The translations under genes were made by a program, and so were the position numbers. This document shows, piece by piece, positions 17,529 to 26,281 of a stretch of 64,000 nt of DNA. The DNA is from Chitinispirillales bacterium ANBcel5 (GTDB lineage Bacteria > Fibrobacterota > Chitinivibrionia > Chitinivibrionales > Chitinispirillaceae): positions 34,356 to 98,355 of the forward strand of contig JARUKZ010000018.1 of assembly GCA_029688955.1 (NCBI GenBank), written 5' to 3'. Under the pieces are notes generated by a model. It worked only from the letters and a program-made list of their open reading frames with translations, did no database searches and was not told the origin of the DNA. Position 1 is the stretch's first letter, and every line of letters starts with the position of its first letter.

Positions 17529-18206
17529 ATGTTTAAAGTTTACAGAAATATTGCACTGGTAGCTCTGTTAGTATTATCAGTATCTTCTGCCACTTTTTCC
17601 CAAAACATGTATGGTATAAAGGGTGGGCTTTCAAGCTCGAGTTTTTGGGGAGATGGGGTTGATGATTTTGAGGATAATCTGGGTGTCGATTTTGAATCTT
17701 CAATGCTTAACTTTTTTACTGGTGGTGTTTTTGCACGATATGAAATTGTGCAGGATTTTTTGGCCATTCAGCCAGAAATACTCTATCTACGCAGTGGAAA
17801 ACAATGGACCATTGAAGACACAGAATTAAATGTTTACAATGATTACATTTCTGTTCCTGTGCTTGTAAAACTGCTTATACCTTTTGATCCCATTACCCCT
17901 AATGTGTATGTAGGACCTGTAGTAAATTTCAGGTTACGCTCACGTGCTGATGGTATAGAGGATGTTCCGGATGAAGCAGATTTGGGATTTTTGGTTGGCC
18001 AGGACGAGGATATTTCAGATGGAACCAGGGGTTTTGATATAGGGCTTGCTACCGGTATTGGTGTAGACATTGAAGCTGGTCCTGGTGCTTTTATATTAGA
18101 TTTCAGAGTGAATTTTGGTTTTGTTGAAATTTTTGATGATCTTGATGGGGATGATATTAGAAATATATCGTTTCAGATAATGGCTGGATATGGTCTTGAA
18201 TTCTAA
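17529..18206 (+). CDS. PorT-like small outer-membrane beta-barrel protein
   Basis: This 225-residue protein has a signal peptide (1-24, ending in FSQ) and matches the eight-stranded barrel family (OMP_b-brl_2): YGIKGGLSSSS, GGVFARYEI, LAIQPEILYLRSGK, YISVPVLVKL, PNVYVGPVV, FDIGLATGIGVD and a terminal aromatic GYGLEF. The loops are very acidic (GDGVDDFEDN, DGIEDVPDEADLG, DDLDGDD), fitting alkaline or salty surroundings or calcium binding. Function is unknown. AAGGAGGAG precedes the ATG. A terminator hairpin follows, so it is probably monocistronic. Confidence 0.9.
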   Translation: MFKVYRNIALVALLVLSVSSATFSQNMYGIKGGLSSSSFWGDGVDDFEDNLGVDFESSMLNFFTGGVFARYEIVQDFLAIQPEILYLRSGKQWTIEDTELNVYNDYISVPVLVKLLIPFDPITPNVYVGPVVNFRLRSRADGIEDVPDEADLGFLVGQDEDISDGTRGFDIGLATGIGVDIEAGPGAFILDFRVNFGFVEIFDDLDGDDIRNISFQIMAGYGLEF

Positions 18207-18229
18207 TTTCATCATCTTATGCTATGGAA

Positions 18230-18257
18230 AAGGGATTCTCTGAGAAGAGAGTCCCTT
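18230..18257 (+). terminator. Rho-independent terminator of small barrel gene
   Basis: AAGGGATTCTC (18230-18240) pairs with GAGAGTCCCTT (18247-18257) with one G-U, leaving a six-base loop. A T-rich tail (AATTTATTTGATT) follows. Confidence 0.75.
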
Positions 18258-18298
18258 AATTTATTTGATTGTTTGTTTTGTATATAGTTATTTTAACT

Positions 18299-18552
18299 AA
18301 TAGTGGGTAAGTTAGGTTACACTTTCCGTTTTTACCATAAATAGTAAAAACCCAAAAGACCACATCTTATAATAGCCCAACTCACTATTTCGTCTATATT
18401 GATAAAAAACAATCTGTTTTTGTGTATTTAGCTGGTTTCTCTAAATTTCTTAAATTAGATATTGTTGATATTCACTCAACGCTCAGTTATACTTAACTTG
18501 GAATCCGGGCCAGAACAGGCTTTGTGTTTAAGTCCGCTCCGGGAGGTAGTAG
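18299..18552 (+). promoter_or_regulatory. Structured leader region of HD-GYP gene
   Basis: No gene lies here. Nested inverted repeats are visible: AATAGTG (18299-18305) with CACTATT (18383-18389) outside, and GTTTTTAC (18328-18335) with GTAAAAAC (18344-18351) inside. Near the start codon, TCCGG can pair with CCGGG just before the GGGAGG ribosome-binding site. I compared it with the c-di-GMP riboswitch classes from memory and found neither signature, so this is only a possible regulatory RNA. Confidence 0.3.
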
Positions 18553-19770
18553 GTGCAGACTACAGTAAAAATACCTATCAGTAAATTGAAACTAGGTATG
18601 TATATACAGGAAGATGTTATAAGCGAAAATGGCATTCTTCTTTTCTGCGCTGATACTTTTATAACTAATCCAACACAAATACAGAGGCTTAAAAATCAGG
18701 GTGTTAGAGATGTTAGTATAAATGTAAATAAAAATGCAAATCAGCTCAATCAACCCAAAAACCAAAAAACCACCGCGCATAGCAAGTCTCTGTACTCAGG
18801 CCCACTCATTTGTTTCAAACACGACATATACCAGGCGCAAGCAGTTATATATAAATCTATTCTTTTGTTTAAAAAGTGTATGGACAGTCTTTTAAAGGAT
18901 ATAAATCTTTCGGTCGAAGGGGTAAATTGCATAGCACAAACCATTGTGGAGGAAGTAATAGCAAGGAGAGACGCACTACTTTTGGTATGCAGAATGCAGA
19001 TAAAAGATGATCCTCTTTATGCACACTCTGTAAGCGTTTGTGCTACCTCTGCAGCACTGGCCTATTCTCTTAATTTAAGCCGTAATGATATTGTAAAATG
19101 TGCAACAGGAGCAATACTTCACGATATAGGTATGTTGGAGATATCCCAAAATATACTGAAAAAAAATGTTAATCTTACGAAAACTGAATATAGTGAGTTG
19201 CAAAAACATCCAGGTTTAGGGGCAGGCATTATAGAAAAAACTGGTAGGTTTCCTGAAATCGTTAAAACAATTGTTATGCAGCACCATGAAAGATGGAATG
19301 GCGGCGGTTACCCCAACAGGTTAAAAAAGGATGCTATTGAGCACTTTTCAATGATTTGTTCTGTGAGTGATATATACGATTCGCTTACCAGAAATTCTGA
19401 GCACAAAAGAGCATGTCTACCTCAGGAGGCTATGGCTTTAATATTTCAGGGTGCAAACCAGGATTATCCGCGTTATATTGTTGAAGCTTTTACACGGTTA
19501 ATGGGAATTTATCCAGTCGGCAGTTTTGTTAAACTTACAACTGGTGAAATAGGACTCGTTGTAAAAAATCGGCCAAAGAGCCTTATGACACCTTCTACCA
19601 TAATATGTTTTAATCCCAGGGATGGAAAATTAAAACGACCTTTTTACAGAGATCTCTACCCGGTCTCAAGCACTGCTGTTCAGCAGCTATGGAAAATTGA
19701 ATCCACAGTAGAGCCACAAAAGTTAGGTATGTCGATCCATTCGGTTATATCCAGTGCCACACAGAATTAA
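18553..19770 (+). CDS. HD-GYP cyclic-di-GMP phosphodiesterase
   Basis: This 405-residue cytoplasmic protein has an N-terminal DUF3391 region (KIPISKLKLGMYIQEDV, about 5-60) and an HD-GYP domain (about 150-330). The latter has the HD metal motif (LHDIGMLEI), KHP.LGA, the HH pair and GYP box (HHERWNGGGYPNRL), and VSDIYDSLT. HD-GYP enzymes cut cyclic di-GMP and so favour motility over biofilm. The usual D of the HHExxDGxGYP box is N here, a variant that is not rare. The start is a GTG six bases after GGGAGG. The radical SAM gene follows after 36 bases. Confidence 0.93.
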   Translation: MQTTVKIPISKLKLGMYIQEDVISENGILLFCADTFITNPTQIQRLKNQGVRDVSINVNKNANQLNQPKNQKTTAHSKSLYSGPLICFKHDIYQAQAVIYKSILLFKKCMDSLLKDINLSVEGVNCIAQTIVEEVIARRDALLLVCRMQIKDDPLYAHSVSVCATSAALAYSLNLSRNDIVKCATGAILHDIGMLEISQNILKKNVNLTKTEYSELQKHPGLGAGIIEKTGRFPEIVKTIVMQHHERWNGGGYPNRLKKDAIEHFSMICSVSDIYDSLTRNSEHKRACLPQEAMALIFQGANQDYPRYIVEAFTRLMGIYPVGSFVKLTTGEIGLVVKNRPKSLMTPSTIICFNPRDGKLKRPFYRDLYPVSSTAVQQLWKIESTVEPQKLGMSIHSVISSATQN

Positions 19771-19806
19771 TTTATAAACAGTGCTCAAATCGAAAGGGAC
19801 TTTGGT

Positions 19807-20820
19807 ATGAAAGAAGCTACCCTTTACCAAAAACTTTCAGATAAAAGGGTTCATTGTTTCCTTTGTGCTCATCACTGTAAAATAGCACCTGATGGATTCG
19901 GGATCTGTTCTGTGCGACAAAATATCAGTGGTACTCTCTACACACATTCTTTTGGAAAAGCAATAGCCAGGGCTATCGATCCGGTTGAAAAGAAGCCTCT
20001 GTTTCACTTTTTGCCGAGAACCGACACTTTTTCTGTTGCTGCTGCAGGGTGTAATTTTAAGTGTGGATTTTGCCAAAACTGGCAAATATCTCAGGTAGAT
20101 GAAAAATCATTGGAACGATGGGGGATAGAACTGTCATCTCTGCAAATCGTTGAAAATGCATTAAAAGAAAATTGCCAGAGTATATCTTTTACCTACACAG
20201 AGCCAACAATATTCTTTGAATATGCACTTGAGACGTGCAGGATAGCAAAAGAGAGAGGGGTTAAAACTATATTTGTCTCGAATGGCTATATGACCCCCGA
20301 AGCAATAAACTTGCTCTTACCCTACCTCGATGCCATAAATGTTGATTTAAAGTCGATTAGTAATTCTTTTTATAAAACGCTGTGCAAAGCATCTTTAAGC
20401 CCGGTTCTAAAAAGTTTGAAAATTATCTCCCAAAGTGATGTTTGGCTTGAGATCACTACGCTTCTGGTTACCGATGAAAACGATTCTGATCAGCAACTTA
20501 ATGAGTTATCATCATTCATTGCAAATGAGCTTGGCGCTGATATCCCCTGGCATATTTCAAGGTTTCATCCTCAGTACCAAATTACTGAAAAAGAAACAAC
20601 ACCGGTTACAAGAATTCAAAAAGCATATGAAATAGCCAAAAGGCATCAAATTAAATATGTGTATTTAGGAAATATTGCAGCTTCAAACAATACGGTGTGC
20701 AATAACTGTGGTGGTGTAGTAGTTAAAAGAGAGGGGTATAGAGTAGAATATATAGCCCTAGAAGATAACAAATGTAATAATTGTGGTAAGTTCATAAGTG
20801 GGGTATGGAGAAGCAAATAG
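19807..20820 (+). CDS. amrS: AmrS-type radical SAM enzyme
   Basis: This 337-residue protein carries the radical SAM cluster motif CNFKCGFC within AAGCNFKCGFCQNWQIS, an N-terminal Cys-rich segment (CFLCAHHCKIA, GICSVRQN), a FTYTEPTIFFEY strand and NVDLKSIS. These match the AmmeMemoRadiSam system enzyme, related to pyruvate formate-lyase activases. The C-terminus has a zinc-ribbon-like pair of CNNCG motifs. The usual partner genes amrA and amrB are not next to it, and the natural reaction of the system is unsettled. It lies between the HD-GYP and nitroreductase-like genes on the same strand. Confidence 0.88.
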   Translation: MKEATLYQKLSDKRVHCFLCAHHCKIAPDGFGICSVRQNISGTLYTHSFGKAIARAIDPVEKKPLFHFLPRTDTFSVAAAGCNFKCGFCQNWQISQVDEKSLERWGIELSSLQIVENALKENCQSISFTYTEPTIFFEYALETCRIAKERGVKTIFVSNGYMTPEAINLLLPYLDAINVDLKSISNSFYKTLCKASLSPVLKSLKIISQSDVWLEITTLLVTDENDSDQQLNELSSFIANELGADIPWHISRFHPQYQITEKETTPVTRIQKAYEIAKRHQIKYVYLGNIAASNNTVCNNCGGVVVKREGYRVEYIALEDNKCNNCGKFISGVWRSK

Positions 20821-20884
20821 ATTACTTTTATTATATTACTGGTTTGGGTACAGTTTAAACTAGAATTATTAAGGGGTAATTTCG

Positions 20885-21562
20885 ATGATTTCAAAGAAAG
20901 GACTATCAGTTTTAGTATTAATAGTGTGTTGTGTAGGTAACCCAGGAAACCAGGAGAGTGAAAGTATAAGTCTTCCTGATATTGGATTGAAGGGCAGCAG
21001 TGATATTCATGAGGTAGTATTTGATCGCAGGTCTCAGAGATCTTTCTCTGAAGATGCTTTAACACAAGAGCACGTTTCTGATCTTATGTGGGCTGCGGGT
21101 GGTAAGACTGTGGATGGTATTTCAGGGGCTACACGCGCCTATCCCTCTGCCGGAGGATTGTATCCGCTCGATTTTTTTATCGTTGTTAAAAACGTAGACG
21201 GGTTGCAAAGAGATATCTATCGGTATAATTGGAAAGATCACTCAATAACACCACAGGGTTTAAGTGATCGTATACCGGATGTCGTTGCTTCTACTTTTAG
21301 TCCCACGTTATCGAGATCCGATGCAGCTGCACTAATCGTTATAACGGCTGATTTTTCTGTTACAACAGCCCGATACTCAAGAAGAGGGGAAAGACGATAT
21401 GTTCCTATGGAAGCAGGAGCGAGTGCTCAGAATGTAGCTTTAATGGCCCAGGCACTGGGACTCTCGAGCTATAAAATTGGAGCGTTTGATGATAAAAATC
21501 TTTCCTCGGCACTGAATCTAAGTACTACCGATCCGCTTCTAATCATACCCATAGGAAAATAG
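20885..21562 (+). CDS. SagB/ThcOx-type nitroreductase-fold protein
   Basis: This 225-residue protein has a short hydrophobic N-terminus with two cysteines (VLIVCCVG) that may be an export or lipoprotein signal, then a nitroreductase fold of the SagB/ThcOx type: RRSQRSFSEDALT, LMWAAGGKT, TRAYPSAGGLYPLDFFIVV, and GASAQNVALMAQALGL. In the family this fold binds FMN and oxidises or reduces small molecules; SagB proper makes azolines in peptides, but no cyclodehydratase gene is here. AAGGGG precedes the start. A hairpin terminator shared with cspA follows. Confidence 0.85.
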   Translation: MISKKGLSVLVLIVCCVGNPGNQESESISLPDIGLKGSSDIHEVVFDRRSQRSFSEDALTQEHVSDLMWAAGGKTVDGISGATRAYPSAGGLYPLDFFIVVKNVDGLQRDIYRYNWKDHSITPQGLSDRIPDVVASTFSPTLSRSDAAALIVITADFSVTTARYSRRGERRYVPMEAGASAQNVALMAQALGLSSYKIGAFDDKNLSSALNLSTTDPLLIIPIGK

Positions 21563-21570
21563 AAAAAAAA

Positions 21571-21590
21571 AGCCCGGATAAATCCGGGCT
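21571..21590 (-). terminator. Terminator between nitroreductase and cspA
   Basis: AGCCCGGAT (21571-21579) and ATCCGGGCT (21582-21590) form a perfect stem. Read on the minus strand it is followed by nine T, so it mainly ends the cold-shock gene; on the plus strand it has no T-run. Confidence 0.88.
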
Positions 21591-21614
21591 TAAACATCAA
21601 ATCTGAAATTCTAT

Positions 21615-21818
21615 TTATTCAGGAGTAACATTTTGAGCATTTGGACCCTTTGCTCCATCCACAATCTCAAACTGTACTTTCTGTCCTTCTTCGAGTTTTC
21701 TGAAACCACTGGTCTGAATAGCTGAAAAATGGACAAACACGTCACGAGTCCCGTCATCGGGAGAAATAAATCCGAAGCCTTTAGCTTCGTTGAACCACTT
21801 GACTACACCTGTAGGCAT
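21615..21818 (-). CDS. CspA-family cold-shock protein
   Basis: This 67-residue protein is a single cold-shock domain. It has RNP1 (KGFGFI), RNP2 (VFVHFSAI) and the typical start [14 protein letters not shown]. Family members bind single-stranded RNA or DNA and act as RNA chaperones. Length is normal. The ATG follows AGAGG. A leader hairpin (21852-21866) and about 200 bases of AT-rich sequence lie upstream, as is common for cold-shock genes whose leaders control translation. Confidence 0.97.
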   Translation of the reverse strand: MPTGVVKWFNEAKGFGFISPDDGTRDVFVHFSAIQTSGFRKLEEGQKVQFEIVDGAKGPNAQNVTPE

Positions 21819-21851
21819 ACTACAAAACCTCTTTTAATAAATGAAACATAC

Positions 21852-21866
21852 CGGACAAACTGTCCG
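21852..21866 (-). promoter_or_regulatory. Hairpin in cspA leader
   Basis: CGGACA and TGTCCG form a 6-bp stem with a three-base loop (21852-21866), 34 bases upstream of the cold-shock start codon. It could contribute to temperature-dependent translation; that is inference. Confidence 0.4.
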
Positions 21867-22121
21867 TAATTGAAACTAAATCAAGATAAGTGTTGCCATA
21901 CTCTAATAAAAGAATTTTCTTAAAAAAAAATCATTTCTTATTTTAACTCTAACTTCTTATCATGTGGATATTTAGTAGTACTTAATCTGTAAAGTGACTG
22001 TAACATGTTAAAAAACAATGGTTTACGATTTGCTTACAATTCCTATGCAGATTTGGTATATTAAACACTTATACTCTTTTATTTCTGCTGTTATTACAAC
22101 AAATTAGATTTGGAGATGAAT

Positions 22122-22790
22122 ATGGAGCACAAACTGACACCTGTTGAAGTAAGAATCCTTGGTTCCCTGGTAGAAAAAGAGCTGACAACGCCTGAATATT
22201 ATCCATTAACATTGAATTCTCTTGTAAGCGCCTGTAACCAAAAGTCAAATCGTCATCCTGTAATGTCTTTAAGTAGTAAAGAAGTGGAAAATACCCTTGA
22301 AGATCTAAAAGACAAAAGGATGGTCTGGCAGATGAGTCTTGCGGGAAGCAGAGTTCCAAAATACGAACATAATCTTAAAAGTTTATATAGTTTTGACGAT
22401 AATGAGTTAGCATTACTGTCTGTTTTAATGTTAAGAGGTCCTCAAACGGTAGGTGAACTACGCGCAAGAACAGAAAGAATGGTTAAGTTCACATCACTCG
22501 ATGAAGTAGAAAATGTTTTGCAGGTACTGTCAGGAAAAGAGGGTGGTCCCTTTGTACAACAGATAACCCGAAAAGCAGGGCAAAAAGAGAATAGGTATGT
22601 TCAGCTGTTTAGTGAAGAAGAGGTGGGTGAAATCTCACAGGAAAACCAGCTTACTGACATGGAGAGTGCTGATGTCCAGCCACGTCTAAGCGATAGAGTG
22701 GCACTACTTGAAGGGGAAGTAAATGAACTTAGAAACGAAATGGCCATCATAAAGGAAGATTTTAATGAACTTAAAAGGCTATTAGAGTAG
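22122..22790 (+). CDS. yceH: YceH/UPF0502 (DUF480) protein
   Basis: This 222-residue protein matches DUF480: LTPVEVRILGSLVEKELTTPEYYPLTLNS, ACNQKSNRHPVM, LALLSVLMLRGPQTVGELRART and FVQQI.RKAGQKE. It has two winged-helix domains and a C-terminal coiled coil (about 190-222). The biochemical role is not known. I place the start at the ATG at 22122, six bases after TTTGGAG; an upstream TTG and ATG lie within that signal. It stands alone, with a Fur-like site behind it. Confidence 0.93.
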   Translation: MEHKLTPVEVRILGSLVEKELTTPEYYPLTLNSLVSACNQKSNRHPVMSLSSKEVENTLEDLKDKRMVWQMSLAGSRVPKYEHNLKSLYSFDDNELALLSVLMLRGPQTVGELRARTERMVKFTSLDEVENVLQVLSGKEGGPFVQQITRKAGQKENRYVQLFSEEEVGEISQENQLTDMESADVQPRLSDRVALLEGEVNELRNEMAIIKEDFNELKRLLE

Positions 22791-22829
22791 TATGGAAAAG
22801 TTCAATAGTACTGCGAATCCAAAAAAAGT

Positions 22830-22848
22830 ATTAATGATAATCAATTTC
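22830..22848 (+). promoter_or_regulatory. Fur-family operator before metal-uptake operon
   Basis: This 19-base site agrees with the Fur box GATAATGATAATCATTATC at 15 positions, including the whole core AATGATAATCA. It lies about 90 bases upstream of the first gene of the Znu-type operon. The bound protein may be Fur, Zur or Mur; the sequence alone does not decide. Confidence 0.55.
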
Positions 22849-22937
22849 ACTTGAGTGTACTTTAGCACAAAAGTATATTGTTTATTCTTATTTTAACACA
22901 GGATTCTTGAAAAATGAGGACTGGAAGAGCAAACAGT

Positions 22938-23312
22938 ATGGATACAATCCCTAAGAAGCATATTTATACCTCTTCAGCTTTGCTAGGTATCTACTGTTTG
23001 CTTTCAGTATTTGCCTTTTTTCCAGCTTTTCATACTAGTTGTCATTACAGTCTTTCTAAGTCGCATATTATTGAAAATAAAGACGGACATGTTCTTTGTG
23101 CTCCCGATCATTGTCATCAGGATATTGATGAAGAAGACCATTTATGCAGATGGCAGATAAAAAGATCTGATACAAGTGAGTATAACACCTTCCGTGTTTT
23201 AACAGGAAATTTTGTATTATCAATTTTATCCACTAAATACGATCAAATTTCATTCGTAAGAATTAACCTTCCAGATTCCCGGGCCCCCCCTGTTTTAGGC
23301 TTTAAAGTCTAA
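22938..23312 (+). CDS. Small His/Cys-rich exported protein of metal-uptake operon
   Basis: This protein of about 124 residues (132 if the ATG at 22914 is used) has an export signal or membrane segment (about 10-32), a middle rich in His, Cys and Asp (HTSCHYS, CAPDHCHQDIDEEDHLC) and ends with the motif SRAPP. Small exported proteins with this ending occur beside metal-uptake genes, and the middle could bind zinc or copper. I prefer the start at 22938 because GGAAGAG precedes it. It is the first gene after the Fur-like site, with the barrel and Znu-like genes downstream. Exact function is unknown. Confidence 0.65.
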   Translation: MDTIPKKHIYTSSALLGIYCLLSVFAFFPAFHTSCHYSLSKSHIIENKDGHVLCAPDHCHQDIDEEDHLCRWQIKRSDTSEYNTFRVLTGNFVLSILSTKYDQISFVRINLPDSRAPPVLGFKV

Positions 23313-23407
23313 CCAGTTTGTTAAAAAGCCGTTTTTTGCTATAAGAAATTAGATCGATAGTATAACTATTGTACTTACATAATTAGTATATAGTAAAGGA
23401 TAATTAT

Positions 23408-24547
23408 ATGTTTGGTAAAATAAATGTGTTTAGAGTCATGTTTTTTGCATCATCAGTTTTGCTGATAAGTTATTCTTTGGTTTTCTCCGGAATGGGACTT
23501 GCCAGTACACCAATGAACCTTGGTGGTGCCCTTGATATAGTTGTAGAAATCAATCCTGAAGACTTCTCTGAGAGTGAATTTGAACTTCGTGCTTTTGAAG
23601 TGAATTTTGGTGCTGCGGTAGATCCATATTTTGATATGCTAGCAACCCTGGCTTATCATGAGGGAGAAATCGAGTTTGAGGAGGCTTGGGTTTCAGCTAT
23701 TCTTCCCTGGAACTTCAAATTACAGGTCGGTCGTGAGATGCTTCCTTTTGGTTATTTAAACAGAATTCATGAGCATGATTTTCCACAGGTAGATCAGCCG
23801 TATGTAATTGAGGGGCTTACAACAGATCACGGGCTCATTGGTGATGGAGGACACCTTGAGTTTTTAGCTCCCTTTTATAATCCTACATTTACTTTAAATT
23901 TTGGTTTATATCAGAATGTTGGGCACAGTGTAGGACGTAGAATCGATGGTTATCCTCTGATGGGAAGGATTCAGTCGTATTTTCAGTCTTTAAACGGAAA
24001 CCACCAGTTCCTTGTGGGTGCTTCTTACCTTACCGGTGTTCATAATGTTGATCATATGGAAGGGAGACTCAATGATAGGAACAGAACCAGCGATAGAAGG
24101 GCTTTGGGTAAAATTAACCATATGGCGGGTGTTGATTTTAAGTACCGTCTCTCTCCATCAACCGGGCAAACCTACAGGGGACTTGTGGTTGGAGCAGAAT
24201 ACCTCTATAAAGATTATGTACCCTATAAAAATCATGTGCACTATGATGACGACCCTGAATTTGATCCTGGTTCTGATCAGGGATTATACCTTTATACCCA
24301 GTGGAACTTAAATCGCTTTTGGGGAATTGGTTATCGTTTGGACTATACCGATGTTTTATTTAGTAACCTAAATGCTGATAATGAAAAGCTTACAGCACAT
24401 TCAATTTATGGAGAATGGAGAGCAACAGAGTTTTCAAGAATTCGCCTTCAATACCAGAATGTTACTGAGCCAGGGGAAGATTCTGAGCACAAAGTCATGC
24501 TTCAGGGTACGTTTTTTATTGGTTGGCATCCGCCCCATCGTTTCTGA
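23408..24547 (+). CDS. Outer-membrane barrel of metal-uptake operon
   Basis: This 379-residue protein has a signal peptide (about 1-33) and then strands typical of a porin-like barrel, with short acidic N-terminal segments (INPEDFSESEFELRAFEVNF), VGREMLPFGYLNRIHEHDFPQVDQP, and a final aromatic strand. The motif FGYLNRIHEHDFPQ is characteristic of a group of outer-membrane proteins found with metal ABC transporters. Several loops are rich in His and Asp (HNVDHMEG, HVHYDDDPEFDPG). I infer passage of metal ions or chelates across the outer membrane. It is followed by the binding-protein gene on the same strand. Confidence 0.78.
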   Translation: MFGKINVFRVMFFASSVLLISYSLVFSGMGLASTPMNLGGALDIVVEINPEDFSESEFELRAFEVNFGAAVDPYFDMLATLAYHEGEIEFEEAWVSAILPWNFKLQVGREMLPFGYLNRIHEHDFPQVDQPYVIEGLTTDHGLIGDGGHLEFLAPFYNPTFTLNFGLYQNVGHSVGRRIDGYPLMGRIQSYFQSLNGNHQFLVGASYLTGVHNVDHMEGRLNDRNRTSDRRALGKINHMAGVDFKYRLSPSTGQTYRGLVVGAEYLYKDYVPYKNHVHYDDDPEFDPGSDQGLYLYTQWNLNRFWGIGYRLDYTDVLFSNLNADNEKLTAHSIYGEWRATEFSRIRLQYQNVTEPGEDSEHKVMLQGTFFIGWHPPHRF

Positions 24548-24598
24548 TTGATGGCAATATACAGGATTATAATTGAAACCAATATAAGGAGAAAAAAA

Positions 24599-25519
24599 AT
24601 GAAGATAGTTAGATTACATGCCATAGTTTGCATCATAATGTTTGGAGTTTTAAATAGCTGGAGTCAGCTGCGTGTAACAACAACAACTACAGATCTTGCC
24701 GCACTTGTGGAAACAATAGGCGGTGATCTGGTTGATGTGACTTCACTTTCACGTCCTCTTCAGGATGCACACTACCTGGATGCTACCCCCGGGATGGTAG
24801 TGAGAATCTCAAGAAGTGATCTTTTCGTGGAAAATGGTTTTGAGCTTGAAACCGGATGGGTACCGGAAGTGCTTAGAGAAACTCGCAATCGCAGGGTACG
24901 GCGTGGTGGTGAAGGCCATGTTGATGCATCAAATGGTATTCAGGCTATTCAGATTCCACAGAGCATAAGTCGTGATCAGGGTGATGTTCATCCATCAGGA
25001 AACCCACATTACACTCTTGAACCGGTGCTTGCTCAACAGGCTGCCCGAAACATTGCGGATGGTTTGATTCGTGTTGATGGAGCTAACAGTGAAACGTACC
25101 TTAAGAATCTGGAACAGTATATTGAGCGTAGCAATGAAATAGTAGAAAAGTGGGTGGAAAAGTTTGAACCATATAGCGGAACGAGCATTATTATTTACCA
25201 CAAGCACTTTGATTATATGCTTAAAACACTTGGTTTAGACATAGTTGATGCTATAGAACCACTTCCTGGTATCGCTCCCTCCGCCGGCCATGTAGCCACA
25301 CTGTTATCAACCTTTGATTCTGAAAGCGTGAGAGCTGTAATAATGGAACCCTGGCATGATCAAAGAGTAGGAAAGCAGGTAGCTGAAGGTATTGGTGTTG
25401 ATCTTGTAGTAGGGTGTCCAAGTGTTGGCTCCTGTGATGGAGCAAATTGTGTGATCACTTTATTTGAAACTAATGCGGCTAAAATTTATGAAGCTATAAA
25501 TGCTACCGGAGGTAATTGA
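24599..25519 (+). CDS. Metal ABC transporter binding protein (ZnuA/TroA family)
   Basis: This 306-residue periplasmic protein has a signal peptide (1-21, WSQ) and the cluster A-1 family features: TTTTDLAALVETIGG, the metal ligand His in QDAHYLD, a second in GNPHYTLEP, a third in YHKHFDYML, and a C-terminal acidic ligand region (EPWHDQRVG). It lacks the His-rich loop of many zinc ZnuA proteins, so manganese or iron is also possible. I set the start at 24599, after AAGGAG; the frame is open to 24548. The ATPase gene starts directly after its stop codon. Confidence 0.9.
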   Translation: MKIVRLHAIVCIIMFGVLNSWSQLRVTTTTTDLAALVETIGGDLVDVTSLSRPLQDAHYLDATPGMVVRISRSDLFVENGFELETGWVPEVLRETRNRRVRRGGEGHVDASNGIQAIQIPQSISRDQGDVHPSGNPHYTLEPVLAQQAARNIADGLIRVDGANSETYLKNLEQYIERSNEIVEKWVEKFEPYSGTSIIIYHKHFDYMLKTLGLDIVDAIEPLPGIAPSAGHVATLLSTFDSESVRAVIMEPWHDQRVGKQVAEGIGVDLVVGCPSVGSCDGANCVITLFETNAAKIYEAINATGGN

Positions 25520-26281
25520 TTGGATCTGTTAAAGTTCAATAATGTAACCCTTGGCTATGGACCACACACTATACTTAGAGAGATAAATCTTAAAGTTAGA
25601 AAAGGTGATTTTTTTGGCCTCGTTGGTCCAAACGGATCCGGAAAATCGACTTTAATGAAATCTATGCTGGGCCTGGTCAGGCCTAGACATGGATCAATTA
25701 ATTGGCTTTCTGGAGTACCCAAACGGGGTTATGTACCTCAGAGGGAGCAGGTTGACCCTTTATGGCCTATGAGAGTAAGAGACCTTTTAAGACTAACGCT
25801 CTGTAGTGCTGATTCTGCTTTGTTTTATAACCGAAAAGAGCAGGTACAAGTGGGTAAAGTGATGGAGTTAACAGAAATTGAACACCTTAGAAACCAGACT
25901 CTTGATACACTTTCTGGTGGAGAGATGCAGAGGGTGCTTTTAGCCCGGGCACTTATTATTGAACCGGATGTACTTTTTCTCGATGAGCCCACAGCCGCAA
26001 TGGATCTTGTAGCTTCGCAGAAGTTTTTATCAATTATCACTGGGATTCATCACTCAAGAAACGTGACTGTTATCTTGGTAACCCATGATTTACAATCACT
26101 TGTAGACCGTGCACATCGGTTAGGTATTATTCAGAACGGTGCACTTCATAGCGATACTGCAGATAAGTTACTCACCTCAATCAACCTTTCCACTATCTAC
26201 AAAGAACCTATGGTGGTCAAAAAGGTTGAGGGAAGGACGGTAATTTTTCCCGAAAAAACAGCAGGGGAGATTAAAAGGTGA
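25520..26281 (+). CDS. Metal ABC transporter ATPase (ZnuC-like)
   Basis: This 253-residue ATPase powers the transporter. It has Walker A GPNGSGKST, the Q loop (YVPQREQVDP), signature LSGGEMQR, Walker B VLFLDEP and the H loop VTHD. The start is a TTG immediately after the binding-protein stop codon, with GGAGG seven bases upstream. The C-terminus overlaps the permease gene by four bases (GTGA). Confidence 0.92.
   Translation: MDLLKFNNVTLGYGPHTILREINLKVRKGDFFGLVGPNGSGKSTLMKSMLGLVRPRHGSINWLSGVPKRGYVPQREQVDPLWPMRVRDLLRLTLCSADSALFYNRKEQVQVGKVMELTEIEHLRNQTLDTLSGGEMQRVLLARALIIEPDVLFLDEPTAAMDLVASQKFLSIITGIHHSRNVTVILVTHDLQSLVDRAHRLGIIQNGALHSDTADKLLTSINLSTIYKEPMVVKKVEGRTVIFPEKTAGEIKR

Noticed and set aside
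18498..18552. Known c-di-GMP riboswitch before the HD-GYP gene
   Set aside because: The conserved tetraloop receptor and core sequences of class I, and the class II pseudoknot signature, are not present; only general stems are visible.
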